From Halobacteriovoraceae bacterium (lineage in GTDB: Bacteria; Bdellovibrionota; Bacteriovoracia; Bacteriovoracales; Bacteriovoracaceae), in the NCBI GenBank assembly GCA_002718735.1, contig PBFR01000034.1:1-51957 (forward strand): a stretch of DNA of 51,957 nucleotides. Direction: 5' to 3'. A program made the translations under genes and the position numbers. Positions 18,133 through 26,521 of the stretch are shown in pieces (within the stretch, counting starts at the first letter, position 1; the number at the start of each line of letters is the position of its first letter). The notes under the pieces were generated by a model, which worked only from the letters and a program-made list of their open reading frames with translations, searched no databases and was not told where the DNA came from.

Positions 18133-19542
18133 ATGTTAAGAAAGTTAAAGTCTGGGCCTTGGCCAATGTTCATGCTGAGTAGTTTCTCTTCGGTGGCAAA
18201 TCTCTACCTTCCCATATTTTTGGCAAGAACCCTCTCACCTGAGCAGATGGGTGTATACAAGATTTTCTTTTTATACCTTGGTGCAATACCTTTCTTGTTC
18301 TTGGCCGGAGGTCCATTAAACTCAGTTTATTACTGGGCAGGCAAACCTCAACAAGAAAGGGATCTATACCTTCAACAATGCTTTTTATTGGCCTTGTTGC
18401 TCTCGCTTGGAATAATGCTCATAGGGCTCCCACTAACAACCGAAATAGCAAACTTCACAAATCTTAAGGACACAAGTATATACTACCTTTTATTTGGTGC
18501 TTTTGTTGCGGTCTCATCGAGTTTTTATTCTGAGACCAAAGTTGCACTTGGTCATACAGTTAAAGGCCCTCTCTTTGACACCATTTTTGAATCCTTAAAG
18601 GTTCTTTGTTTTGTACTTTTGGCCATATATACTAAGGATATCCAAAATCTGTTTATCGGCTTCTGCGCAATCTTCGCAGTAAAATTCCTAATTTCGACGA
18701 CCTTAAAGTTTAAGGGCGGACACGTAACACTACTTCCTAATAAAGTTAGATTAAAAGAAATTTGGTTGTATTGTTTGCCAATTTCTCTATCTGGGCTTGT
18801 AACCTTTGCAACGGACAAAATTGATCAGTTCGTTTTGTCTGCATATCTTGCAGCTGACCAGTTCGCATTTTACTCAATGGGGTGTCTAGTTGTGCCTCCT
18901 CTTTACTTAATTGAGATGAGTGTGAGTCGGGTCCTAATCCCCAAACTAGCTTCAACTGATCAAGGTGAATCTAGAAGCAAAAGAGAGTATTTCAAAACGG
19001 CAATTTCAGATACAGCGGTAATAATTATTCCAGCATTTTTTGGTCTTTGGATCTTCTCTGAGCAGATAGTGACATTGCTTTATACGGATAAATTTATTGA
19101 ATCCGCTAAATTTTTGAAAGTATTTGCTTTTAGTTACTTAATTTTCTTAATGCCATACGACGCAATTCCAAGAGCAACAGGTAAAACAAAGGCAATATTC
19201 AATCTTGCTTTAATTTTTGGTATTCTATCAGTGAGCTTTGTTTCAATAGCGGCAATTAACTTTAGTGCAATCGAAGTATTGATTGTATCCCTAATATTTA
19301 AATTTTTCTCCCGGTTTGCCGGATTGATCTATTCCTCTCGAGTCATGAAGTGGAAAATTAAAGATATGATTCCTTGGCAACCATTATTTAAAATTACAAT
19401 TACATGCATTTTTCTACATACACTTTGTAGCTCAACAAGGCACTTATTCAAAAGCGACATGACCTGGTTTTACTTCTGTGCTCCATCTTTTGCTATTTTA
19501 TATTTTGTAATATTAGCTAGGAAGTTCAAACAAAAAGGTTAA
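18133..19542 (+). CDS. Wzx-type lipid-linked oligosaccharide flippase
   Basis: A 469-aa integral membrane protein of the MOP superfamily with 12 or more hydrophobic segments, typical of Wzx/RfbX proteins that flip undecaprenyl-linked repeat units across the inner membrane. Recognisable features are the N-terminal SSFSSVANLYLPIFLARTLSP block and the EQMGVYKIFFLY segment that follows. A TGAGGT ribosome site precedes the ATG. Its stop overlaps that of the convergent GT2 gene. It is the only plus-strand gene of the core polysaccharide machinery. Confidence 0.85.
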   Translation: MLRKLKSGPWPMFMLSSFSSVANLYLPIFLARTLSPEQMGVYKIFFLYLGAIPFLFLAGGPLNSVYYWAGKPQQERDLYLQQCFLLALLLSLGIMLIGLPLTTEIANFTNLKDTSIYYLLFGAFVAVSSSFYSETKVALGHTVKGPLFDTIFESLKVLCFVLLAIYTKDIQNLFIGFCAIFAVKFLISTTLKFKGGHVTLLPNKVRLKEIWLYCLPISLSGLVTFATDKIDQFVLSAYLAADQFAFYSMGCLVVPPLYLIEMSVSRVLIPKLASTDQGESRSKREYFKTAISDTAVIIIPAFFGLWIFSEQIVTLLYTDKFIESAKFLKVFAFSYLIFLMPYDAIPRATGKTKAIFNLALIFGILSVSFVSIAAINFSAIEVLIVSLIFKFFSRFAGLIYSSRVMKWKIKDMIPWQPLFKITITCIFLHTLCSSTRHLFKSDMTWFYFCAPSFAILYFVILARKFKQKG

Positions 19543-20684
19543 CGTTTAGGTTCCCATGTAGACTCAAGCTCAGAAAAAAAAGAGTGATAAATGGCACTCA
19601 GCGCAGCTGCATTTACAATAAAGAAATAATGGGCAAAACTAAATAATTTGTGCCGCACACCGGTTGTTTCCAAAAGGGAAGCACACAGGGCCATGATATA
19701 AAAAAGTAACTGAAGACTAAAGACAAGAAATACAAATGTGCTTTCTCTATAAAAAGCGACCTCTAACCAGCAACTTAAAAAAAGAAAAATTGCAATGATT
19801 GGAGCATACCAACGAAGTAATTTGTGACTAACCAACTGGAAACTCACAAATGGATATTTAAATGGGTTTAAAAGCTCTTTTGCAAAGTACAGGCCTGTTA
19901 GTCCCCCTCTCACAACCCGAACCCTCATATTCCATTCATCGCTACTTTTATCAGTTGTTTCCTCCATACAAATAGCTTCAGGTTCAAATACAACTCTTTT
20001 GCCTTTTTTTATAATCATAAGTGGTTCAGTGAAGTCCTCTATTACATTGGAAGGTAAGGGAGTATATAGCTCAGTTCTGAAGGCACTGGCACACCCGACA
20101 GAGCCTGTTAATGTCCCCGAGTATGTTTGTGCCTTTTTCAGTAGAGTTTCATATTTCCAGAATAGTTTTTGACCCGCACCTACTTGCGTTTTCATTTTAT
20201 CTACATACTTTAAATGCCCAGTGACCATACCAACCTCAGGGTCGGCGAAATTTTGAACGAACTTTCTTAAAACTTTAGGATCATAAATGGTTGTTGCGTC
20301 AGAAAACACTACAATCTCAGACTTCACTTCTCTCATCGCTTGATTTCTGGCCTCAGTCTTACCGACTCGCCCCTCAACACGCATCAACTTCACCCTTTCA
20401 CTTGGAAATGCACTTACAAGTGAGTCTGTATTATCACTACTTGAATCACTAACTACGACTACTTGAAGCTTTTCTTTTGGGTAATCAAGCTCCATACAGT
20501 TGTGAAGCTTAGCCTCAATGCTCTTTTCCTCATTATAGGCAGCAATCATCAGGGTTACAGTTGGAGAGATTTCTTTTTTATCGACTCTTTTGCGTCTTAC
20601 AAATCCAATGAGAATGGCAAGGGCCATATAGCCAAAATATGTATAAATGATCAGACAAAAAAGAAAAACACTTACCTGTTCCAT
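19539..20684 (-). CDS. membrane-bound family 2 glycosyltransferase
   Basis: This 381-aa enzyme has an N-terminal membrane helix, a GT-A domain and about four C-terminal membrane segments. GT2 features seen are the AAYNEEKSIE nucleotide-sugar binding start, DSSSDNTD, a SDAT metal-site variant of DxD, and IEDFTE with the acceptor-site acidic pair. The architecture resembles processive or repeat-unit GT2 enzymes of exopolysaccharide loci; the sugar cannot be predicted. Its start overlaps the end of the polymerase gene by 13 nt. It is the last gene of the seven-gene operon. Confidence 0.85.
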   Translation of the reverse strand: MEQVSVFLFCLIIYTYFGYMALAILIGFVRRKRVDKKEISPTVTLMIAAYNEEKSIEAKLHNCMELDYPKEKLQVVVVSDSSSDNTDSLVSAFPSERVKLMRVEGRVGKTEARNQAMREVKSEIVVFSDATTIYDPKVLRKFVQNFADPEVGMVTGHLKYVDKMKTQVGAGQKLFWKYETLLKKAQTYSGTLTGSVGCASAFRTELYTPLPSNVIEDFTEPLMIIKKGKRVVFEPEAICMEETTDKSSDEWNMRVRVVRGGLTGLYFAKELLNPFKYPFVSFQLVSHKLLRWYAPIIAIFLFLSCWLEVAFYRESTFVFLVFSLQLLFYIMALCASLLETTGVRHKLFSFAHYFFIVNAAALSAIYHSFFSELESTWEPKR

Positions 20685-22138
20685 GCAAGCTCTCCTGTAA
20701 GTTCAGCCTCGGTCTGCTCTATAGATTTCCCTTCCTGCAGATAAGAAAAACCAATACTCAGTGCCGTAAGGATATATGGGTATAATAAATATGCGTGGGA
20801 GAGAAAGCTCGAAGCAACCCCGTATCCTACTAGGGCCACAAAATATTCAGGGTTTTTAAACCTTTGAGTCCAACTTCTTTTAATCGCAAATAACCAAAGG
20901 CCCAAATAAAATGAAAAACCGACAATACCATTTTCTGAGATAACTTGAACCCATGATGAGTGAGCAGTCATATGCTCTCCCTCGGAGCCTAGGTTTCCTC
21001 CTATCGCATAGTTTGGCAGATTTCTATTAAATCCCCAAAAACCAACACCTAAGACAGGGTTTCTAATACCCATATTGAGCCCGGCCTTCCAATAAATCAT
21101 TCGATTGCTGGACGAGCCTTCTAGGTCCTGTTGGTTTCGATTCAATAAACTAAATGAACCAAATGCCATCCCAACTGACAACAAAAGTGCGAAAAGGATA
21201 GCTTTTTTACTTTTCACCTTAGTAAAAAAATATCCCCCGACTCCTATAAATAAGGCCAGGAGTGCACCTCTAGATTGAGTATTCCATATAAGATAAATAA
21301 TTGGAGCACACAAGCCCAAGGAAGCGATGGTAGATAAAATCCTTGGTTTTAATGATTGAAATAGAAAAAAACAAAACGGAAGAGACAATACCAAAATTGC
21401 CGCAATATCATTAGAGTTCCCCAAAATTCCCACAGTTTCAAGCCTTTGGACTCCTTCACTTAAGAGTGTTTGTTGACTATTTATGTAAGTAGAATAAAAG
21501 CTTATTGTTCCAAGATCTAGGATTGCAAAAACTAGCGATAGCTTTGCTGGAAGTAGGTCTTCCTTTCTCTCAAAACAATTTTGAAGAAGTAGGAAAAGAA
21601 TCACCCCTTTCAGGAAAATATCTTTAAATTTAACCATCGCCTCAATTTGATGAGAACTTATAAAGCCTGAAAAGAAACACCACATGGCAAATGCTAGCAA
21701 AAAGACAGTCCCCCAATTAAATCTAAGGTACAACTGGTTCTTAGCAAGCTTGTGAGCTGCCAACGAAAGTACACATAAATAAAAAATATCTTTAGGCATA
21801 GTCTGCATAAGGTCATTTTCAAACGTCTCCCAAGGTCGAGTCAGTAGGATAAATAAGAAAAAGCTTGCAGCATATTTAGGAGCTACAAGTGACATTGCAC
21901 AAAGCAATCCAAATTGAACAGCAAACCATCCCCCCTCTCCTTGCCAAGATTCATAGAAGTTAAAACAGAGTCCCACACCTATAATGCCGATTATAGATGT
22001 ATAAATGATCCTTTTATTTACTCCTATCCCAGTCTTTATTTTATTTAGATCTAAAACAACACTGAAACAAAACGAAAGTGCGAGCAGTCCGAAGAAAAAC
22101 TGATGGGATTCAACAATGAATCTATGTAAGTCGTTCAT
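20672..22138 (-). CDS. O-antigen polymerase/ligase family protein (Wzy/WaaL)
   Basis: A 488-aa inner-membrane protein with at least ten hydrophobic segments. The large periplasmic loop carries the Wzy_C signature: NPVLGVGFWGF followed by AHSSWVQVISENGIVGF, where the His and the Glu-Asn-Gly stretch are conserved. It could be the repeat-unit polymerase (Wzy) or a ligase; presence beside Wzz, Wzx and Wza favours Wzy. It overlaps wzz by 17 nt upstream and the GT2 gene by 13 nt downstream. Confidence 0.85.
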   Translation of the reverse strand: MNDLHRFIVESHQFFFGLLALSFCFSVVLDLNKIKTGIGVNKRIIYTSIIGIIGVGLCFNFYESWQGEGGWFAVQFGLLCAMSLVAPKYAASFFLFILLTRPWETFENDLMQTMPKDIFYLCVLSLAAHKLAKNQLYLRFNWGTVFLLAFAMWCFFSGFISSHQIEAMVKFKDIFLKGVILFLLLQNCFERKEDLLPAKLSLVFAILDLGTISFYSTYINSQQTLLSEGVQRLETVGILGNSNDIAAILVLSLPFCFFLFQSLKPRILSTIASLGLCAPIIYLIWNTQSRGALLALFIGVGGYFFTKVKSKKAILFALLLSVGMAFGSFSLLNRNQQDLEGSSSNRMIYWKAGLNMGIRNPVLGVGFWGFNRNLPNYAIGGNLGSEGEHMTAHSSWVQVISENGIVGFSFYLGLWLFAIKRSWTQRFKNPEYFVALVGYGVASSFLSHAYLLYPYILTALSIGFSYLQEGKSIEQTEAELTGELAWNR

Positions 22139-23291
22139 TACTGTGTAAATGGCCTAAATTTGGACTTTCCTGCCTTTTGCTTTTCATCCTTATTGGACAA
22201 TTGACTACTCCTAGCAACGAGGTATTAAACTCCTTAGCTTCCTTTTTCAGTAGTTCAATCCTACTTGGCGCGTATAATTCCTTTATGACAATATATAAAA
22301 AGGCAAAACTAACTCCCAACAAAAAGCCTAAAGACGCAAACAATCTTTTTTTAGGCCAAATTGGAGCAATTGGTAGTTGAGGTCTTTCGATCACGCCTAT
22401 ATAAGATGAAAGCGATTTTTTCTCTATATCCAAGGCCATGTTAAAGTCATGAAATTTTGTAAAAAACTTGCCGGTAAGTTGACCGTTGAGTTCCTTATTC
22501 ATTGGCATCGCAACTGCGGCACTCTGCGCTTCTAATCCATCAAATTGGTTTTTGAATTCTTCTAACCAATTTGTGACTGTTTTCTTTCTTTGAAAAAGCT
22601 CCTTAAGCTTTGGATGACTCATATTATATTGTTTTTTTAGTGCAGCAATGTTGGTATTTATTTTTTTTAGTTCAGCACTTAACACTTCAGGAGACCTCGA
22701 AGCGAGGGCCTTATCAGATCCGTCAGTAATAATTTTTTGTGATGCATTTAGTGCTTGAAGTCTTTGAAGCATTATTTGTTTAACAACCTCGATAGTATCG
22801 ATCCTATTGTTAATAAAATGCCCTTTAACTCTTTCCAGGGTGCTTTCAGCGATTTTCTTTGCTCTATAGGGATCAGAATCTTCAATTGAGACTCTGTAAC
22901 TTTGACCGCCTGTAGAATAGTATTTAAATCTTAAACGCAGCATCTGTCTTTGTTTTGCAATTTCTTCTTGGGGCAGGCTTAAAGAGTAGAACTTATACTT
23001 TTGGGCAAGCTCATCCAAGTAATCATCATTAATGGCCTCTTTAACCATTGAGTCAATTGTAAATCTCATTTCGGGTATATTATAAACCCCGGGGACGATT
23101 TCAGAGATCAGAGGATTTTTAAAGTATTTGGAGTATATGTTTACTTCAAATTGAGATTTATAGGTCTTCGCCAAAAACTCTGTAAGACTAATGGAGAAGC
23201 TAAGAAATATGCCCACAATTAAAATAATTGAAACTTTGTATTTGAACAGCTTTCCAAGAATGTCTTTAACATTAACTTTATCATTACTCAT
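22122..23291 (-). CDS. Wzz/polysaccharide co-polymerase chain-length regulator
   Basis: This 389-aa protein has the PCP layout: an N-terminal membrane helix (about 17-35), a long periplasmic coiled-coil region, and a second membrane helix near 315-337 preceded by the Pro-rich PQLPIAPIWPKK stretch. The cytoplasmic tail of about 50 residues is too short to hold a kinase. In PCP-2a systems the kinase is fused or encoded next door; here the adjacent gene, one base upstream, encodes a kinase-like fold without a P-loop. Confidence 0.88.
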   Translation of the reverse strand: MSNDKVNVKDILGKLFKYKVSIILIVGIFLSFSISLTEFLAKTYKSQFEVNIYSKYFKNPLISEIVPGVYNIPEMRFTIDSMVKEAINDDYLDELAQKYKFYSLSLPQEEIAKQRQMLRLRFKYYSTGGQSYRVSIEDSDPYRAKKIAESTLERVKGHFINNRIDTIEVVKQIMLQRLQALNASQKIITDGSDKALASRSPEVLSAELKKINTNIAALKKQYNMSHPKLKELFQRKKTVTNWLEEFKNQFDGLEAQSAAVAMPMNKELNGQLTGKFFTKFHDFNMALDIEKKSLSSYIGVIERPQLPIAPIWPKKRLFASLGFLLGVSFAFLYIVIKELYAPSRIELLKKEAKEFNTSLLGVVNCPIRMKSKRQESPNLGHLHSNERLT

Positions 23292-23292
23292 G

Positions 23293-23694
23293 TTACACCT
23301 GATTCAAAATTAAACCTAAGACTGGTAAATTTGCGTCTTTAATAAGATCACTGACATAGCGTTTCTTATTATGACCTACAGAACGCTTGCTCCTAACGAT
23401 TATGGCTGCATCGACGTTACCTTCATAAATTCGATTACTTTGAGGGTTTCTTTTAACTTCGTTTACAAAAAAGGTTAGTTCAGAATTTACAAGATGTTTC
23501 TTATTCTCTGAGAGATCTACGACTCTGACATCACGATCATAATACGTTCTTAAAAGATCTTTTAATTGATAAGCAACCTCCACATGGCCTTCGTTTGGAT
23601 AGTCAGCAACAACAAGAATGTTTCGAGCATCAACTTGTCTAATTTGGAAATCAAGATTTTTTACAACTTCGGCTTCGGCCTTCGAATTAATCAC
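23293..23694 (-). CDS. degenerate BY-kinase/ParA-fold protein lacking the P-loop
   Basis: 133 aa from a GTG start with AAAGGA seven nt upstream. The sequence follows the fold of CpsD/CapB tyrosine kinases: an ILVVADYPNEGHVEVAYQL segment (26-44) where a working enzyme has the GEGKST Walker A, then RVVDLS (57-62) where Walker A' has a buried LLIDxD strand, and a C-terminal VDAAIIVRSKRS (94-105) to VLGLILNQV (125-133) pair of strands that matches the kinase end. The Walker A Lys and Ser/Thr are absent and the tail has no Tyr cluster, so nucleotide binding is unlikely. It precedes wzz by one base. It may be a pseudokinase adaptor that regulates Wzz. Homology is inferred by reading and needs a profile search. 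Confidence 0.6.
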   Translation of the reverse strand: MINSKAEAEVVKNLDFQIRQVDARNILVVADYPNEGHVEVAYQLKDLLRTYYDRDVRVVDLSENKKHLVNSELTFFVNEVKRNPQSNRIYEGNVDAAIIVRSKRSVGHNKKRYVSDLIKDANLPVLGLILNQV

Positions 23695-23714
23695 TTAGGA
23701 TTCCTTTTAAGTAA

Positions 23715-23741
23715 AACTCCCCCTCAAGTAGAGGAGGAGTT
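23715..23741 (-). terminator. hairpin between exported-protein gene and pseudokinase gene
   Basis: An 11-bp stem with one mismatch (23715-23725 pairing with 23731-23741) and a 5-nt loop is followed on the minus strand by TTTTA. It lies inside the operon, just after the stop of the 422-aa gene. It may act as a partial terminator that lowers expression of the wzz-wzy-GT genes compared with the TolC-like genes, or as a 3' stabiliser. Confidence 0.5.
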
Positions 23742-23748
23742 ACACTGT

Positions 23749-25017
23749 TTAGTTAAATGGTTTAAAGTATGCTGGGTTAACCTCACCGTTCTGTGTGGAA
23801 AAGGTGGCTCCCTTCCAGATGACACCACTAGTTCCAGACCTGAATGCCAGAACCAGTTTAATCTTATCATTGTGAGTCAGTGAAATAATTCCCTTCTTAG
23901 GAAAAATTTTTCCTTGAAAGTCCAGTATGATTTGGCCATTATTGGAGACAAAACTTGCCGAATATGTATTGGCAGAGAAACTTTTTATGGAAAGCTCCCC
24001 TTCAACCCCTAAAATGGCTCCCTTCATAGTTCCAATGATATCGTTCTTTTCGATTACTCTTGGTGACTCCCCTTTAAGAAGATCTTGAACTGTAAACTTT
24101 CTCTCACCAATGAATGATACCTTTTGTCCTCTGGTTGTTTGTATAGTCCCCTGAATTTCACCTGAAGTTCTATCGAAATTAAATTGAAAACTGGAACTTG
24201 GACCATTTGTACTAAGGTTTGTACCAGAGACTTTGTTTCCAATAATAGTTGCATGGTTAAATGAGAATGCAGTTCTATTGATTTCGGAATTTAGAAAATG
24301 TACTGTCAAATTCTTTGAAGAGGTTGAATCCAAAACGACAATTCTATCAAACCCTAGCATTCTTCTATCAGTCTTATTAAGCCTGACCTCATAGACACCC
24401 TCATGGACGGGCTCTAATGCTACAAGTTTTACAGAAGCATCAGAAATCATACTGGCAGCAGCTCTTTGTATCCAAGGCTCATCACCTATTTTAGCGGAAT
24501 AGTCCTTGGCCAAAGTTCCAAAAGAAATAATCTCCTCAAGTATTTCTACATCTTCAAGGGAAAAAATCATTTGGTGCCAATATTGAATGACCTCATACCT
24601 TTTTGTGGCACTGTCTAGCTGCATAAACAATTCAGCAATAGCTTCACCGTTCATCGCTGAATACTTTGCTAAATTTAGAATCGCATTATTTGCCAGAGTG
24701 CCAGCTTCTCTAGACACCCAATCCTCATCACCCATTTCGATTGAAATCGCCTGCAACTTTCTTCCAAAATCAATTAAATTCTTAAGAACCTTTACATCCT
24801 TCGTTTTTGCATGTTCTAAAACTAAATTGTTCGCGTAGTTATACCTTTGGTTCTGACTCATGTTCATTAGCTGATCTAGTGTTTCTTGGATATCACATAT
24901 TGGAACATCACAAGCATCTGCTCCAGCTACAATTGGCGTAAAAGCAAGACTACTACCATGTGCTCCGAAAGAACCGATTATGGCCGCAGCAGCAACCGTT
25001 TTAATTACATTTAACAT
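23749..25017 (-). CDS. exported protein of unknown function with duplicated helical segment
   Basis: Not recognised. 422 aa with a likely signal peptide (about residues 1-25). The N-terminal half is helical and holds a duplication: FGRKLQAISIEMGDEDWVSREA and FGTLAKDYSAKIGDEPWIQRAA share the spacing of FG, I-GD-E-PW/DW and R-A. The C-terminal half (about 210-422) is rich in beta-strand patterns and Gly. It is third in the operon, 15 nt after a TolC-like gene, so it probably acts in the periplasm or outer membrane in polysaccharide export or assembly. The hairpin at 23715-23741 follows it. Confidence 0.6.
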   Translation of the reverse strand: MLNVIKTVAAAAIIGSFGAHGSSLAFTPIVAGADACDVPICDIQETLDQLMNMSQNQRYNYANNLVLEHAKTKDVKVLKNLIDFGRKLQAISIEMGDEDWVSREAGTLANNAILNLAKYSAMNGEAIAELFMQLDSATKRYEVIQYWHQMIFSLEDVEILEEIISFGTLAKDYSAKIGDEPWIQRAAASMISDASVKLVALEPVHEGVYEVRLNKTDRRMLGFDRIVVLDSTSSKNLTVHFLNSEINRTAFSFNHATIIGNKVSGTNLSTNGPSSSFQFNFDRTSGEIQGTIQTTRGQKVSFIGERKFTVQDLLKGESPRVIEKNDIIGTMKGAILGVEGELSIKSFSANTYSASFVSNNGQIILDFQGKIFPKKGIISLTHNDKIKLVLAFRSGTSGVIWKGATFSTQNGEVNPAYFKPFN

Positions 25018-25032
25018 TCCATACTCCTTTGT

Positions 25033-26508
25033 TTACTTTGATATATTAAAATTTCTTTGGATTACTTCACCATTTTTAAAAAAGATGAGTGCTGTTCCTA
25101 CAATTGGAAACTTAACTGAACGACCTAGTTTCACACTAAAATTATCTTGCGGATTAAATGACTTCAAATCCGAAATATCGTGGGAGTCAAAGCGATAAGT
25201 AACAGAGCTCACTGATTGAAAAGTGTTCTCAATCGGCAGCATCTGAAAATGGTTTCTTCTTTTGTGCTGATTAAGCTTAAACTCAAACTTTACCTGTGCT
25301 ACATCCGATGAGGTAACATTACCCAATGCAATCCTTTCAAGGTCATCAAGTCTTTGAAGAGAGTCGTAGTGATATATGATCGTTTGGGCAAAGTCCCTTA
25401 TATAAATAAGGTTTGCATCAATCAACTCGTTAACATTAATTCTATGGGCCTTAAAAAGTTCAAGCTGAGTCAACATAAAATCTCTTGATGTTTCCATAAT
25501 GGACAGTTCTCGTGTCATTACATCAATTGAATTTCTTAGTCTTGAATCTTTGCTATACACTTCGTTCTGAATGTTCACTTCTAAGGCCTCTTTAGCGTAG
25601 ATTGCTTGATTAAGCTTTGAGCCCGCGAGATGAACTCGTTGCAGATAGTCAAATCCTAACCCCGCAAAGCTCAAGATGGACCATTTTGTAGATCTCTTAG
25701 CATTGGATGCTGCGTAGATCATCTGCTGGGCCGCTTTCATTTCATGAGACCTGTTAAGGGCCGTTAAAACGAGTTCTTCTTTGTTCATTTGAAAATCATT
25801 TGAGGATAAAAATTTGTTGACCGGTTGAAACTTGATCATCTTGTCTCTATAACTCAATCCTAAAAGCATTTTCATTGACGCTTTAGACTCGTTTAAGTAA
25901 CTCTCTAATTTAAGGAAGGCCTCCCTCTTTCTCAAAGAGCTGTACTCCAATTCATCAAGGTCTTGTTGAGTGGCAATTCCGGTTTGAACCTGAACCTTTA
26001 ATGCTTGCATCAATTCTTCAAGCATAATAAGTTCATATCTGGCCAAATCAATAATTGCCTCTTCCTTTAATGTTTCATAATAAAGATTGGCAACTTCATT
26101 TTTAATATTCTCTCTTAATGCAGCCAACGTGTGTTTTTCTGCGTTTCTCAAGTTATGGGTTCTCTTAACGTTAAACCACTTACTAGGGATAGATGTAACC
26201 AATTCAGTGAGAATTAAGGGATTCCAAAAATCAGTCGCCTGAAGAACAAGAACCTCCCCAATACCGTAAGGAAAGTATGTTGCCCTGGCCTGTCCAATTT
26301 TTTGCTGTGCCTGATACAAGCGCTCGTAGGCAATTCTGACATCAACATTTTCTCCAGCAGCAAGCTCTTTAACTTTTTCAAGTGAATCAGCACCTTCCCT
26401 ATTTTCTAAAATTTTATTTGTTAATTCCAATGCTCTAAGGTGTTCATCGCTGCCAATCGCACTTAGCGAGAAAACAAAGAGGAGAACAATTGTGCTAAAC
26501 TTTTTCAT
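25033..26508 (-). CDS. TolC-like outer membrane protein with C-terminal beta extension (copy 2)
   Basis: 491 aa with a signal peptide (end near S20) and two OEP-like halves: long amphipathic helices with the internal repeat typical of TolC (for example TGIATQQDLDELEYSSLR and AHRINVNELIDANLIYIRDF). After the last helical hairpin (about residue 390) there is an extra region of about 95 residues with beta-strand pattern, not part of TolC. The upstream neighbour is a paralog, 13 nt away, with the same arrangement. No RND or HlyD partner is encoded nearby, so these may serve polysaccharide export or attachment. The substrate is unknown. Confidence 0.75.
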   Translation of the reverse strand: MKKFSTIVLLFVFSLSAIGSDEHLRALELTNKILENREGADSLEKVKELAAGENVDVRIAYERLYQAQQKIGQARATYFPYGIGEVLVLQATDFWNPLILTELVTSIPSKWFNVKRTHNLRNAEKHTLAALRENIKNEVANLYYETLKEEAIIDLARYELIMLEELMQALKVQVQTGIATQQDLDELEYSSLRKREAFLKLESYLNESKASMKMLLGLSYRDKMIKFQPVNKFLSSNDFQMNKEELVLTALNRSHEMKAAQQMIYAASNAKRSTKWSILSFAGLGFDYLQRVHLAGSKLNQAIYAKEALEVNIQNEVYSKDSRLRNSIDVMTRELSIMETSRDFMLTQLELFKAHRINVNELIDANLIYIRDFAQTIIYHYDSLQRLDDLERIALGNVTSSDVAQVKFEFKLNQHKRRNHFQMLPIENTFQSVSSVTYRFDSHDISDLKSFNPQDNFSVKLGRSVKFPIVGTALIFFKNGEVIQRNFNISK

Positions 26509-26521
26509 ACAAATACTCCTA

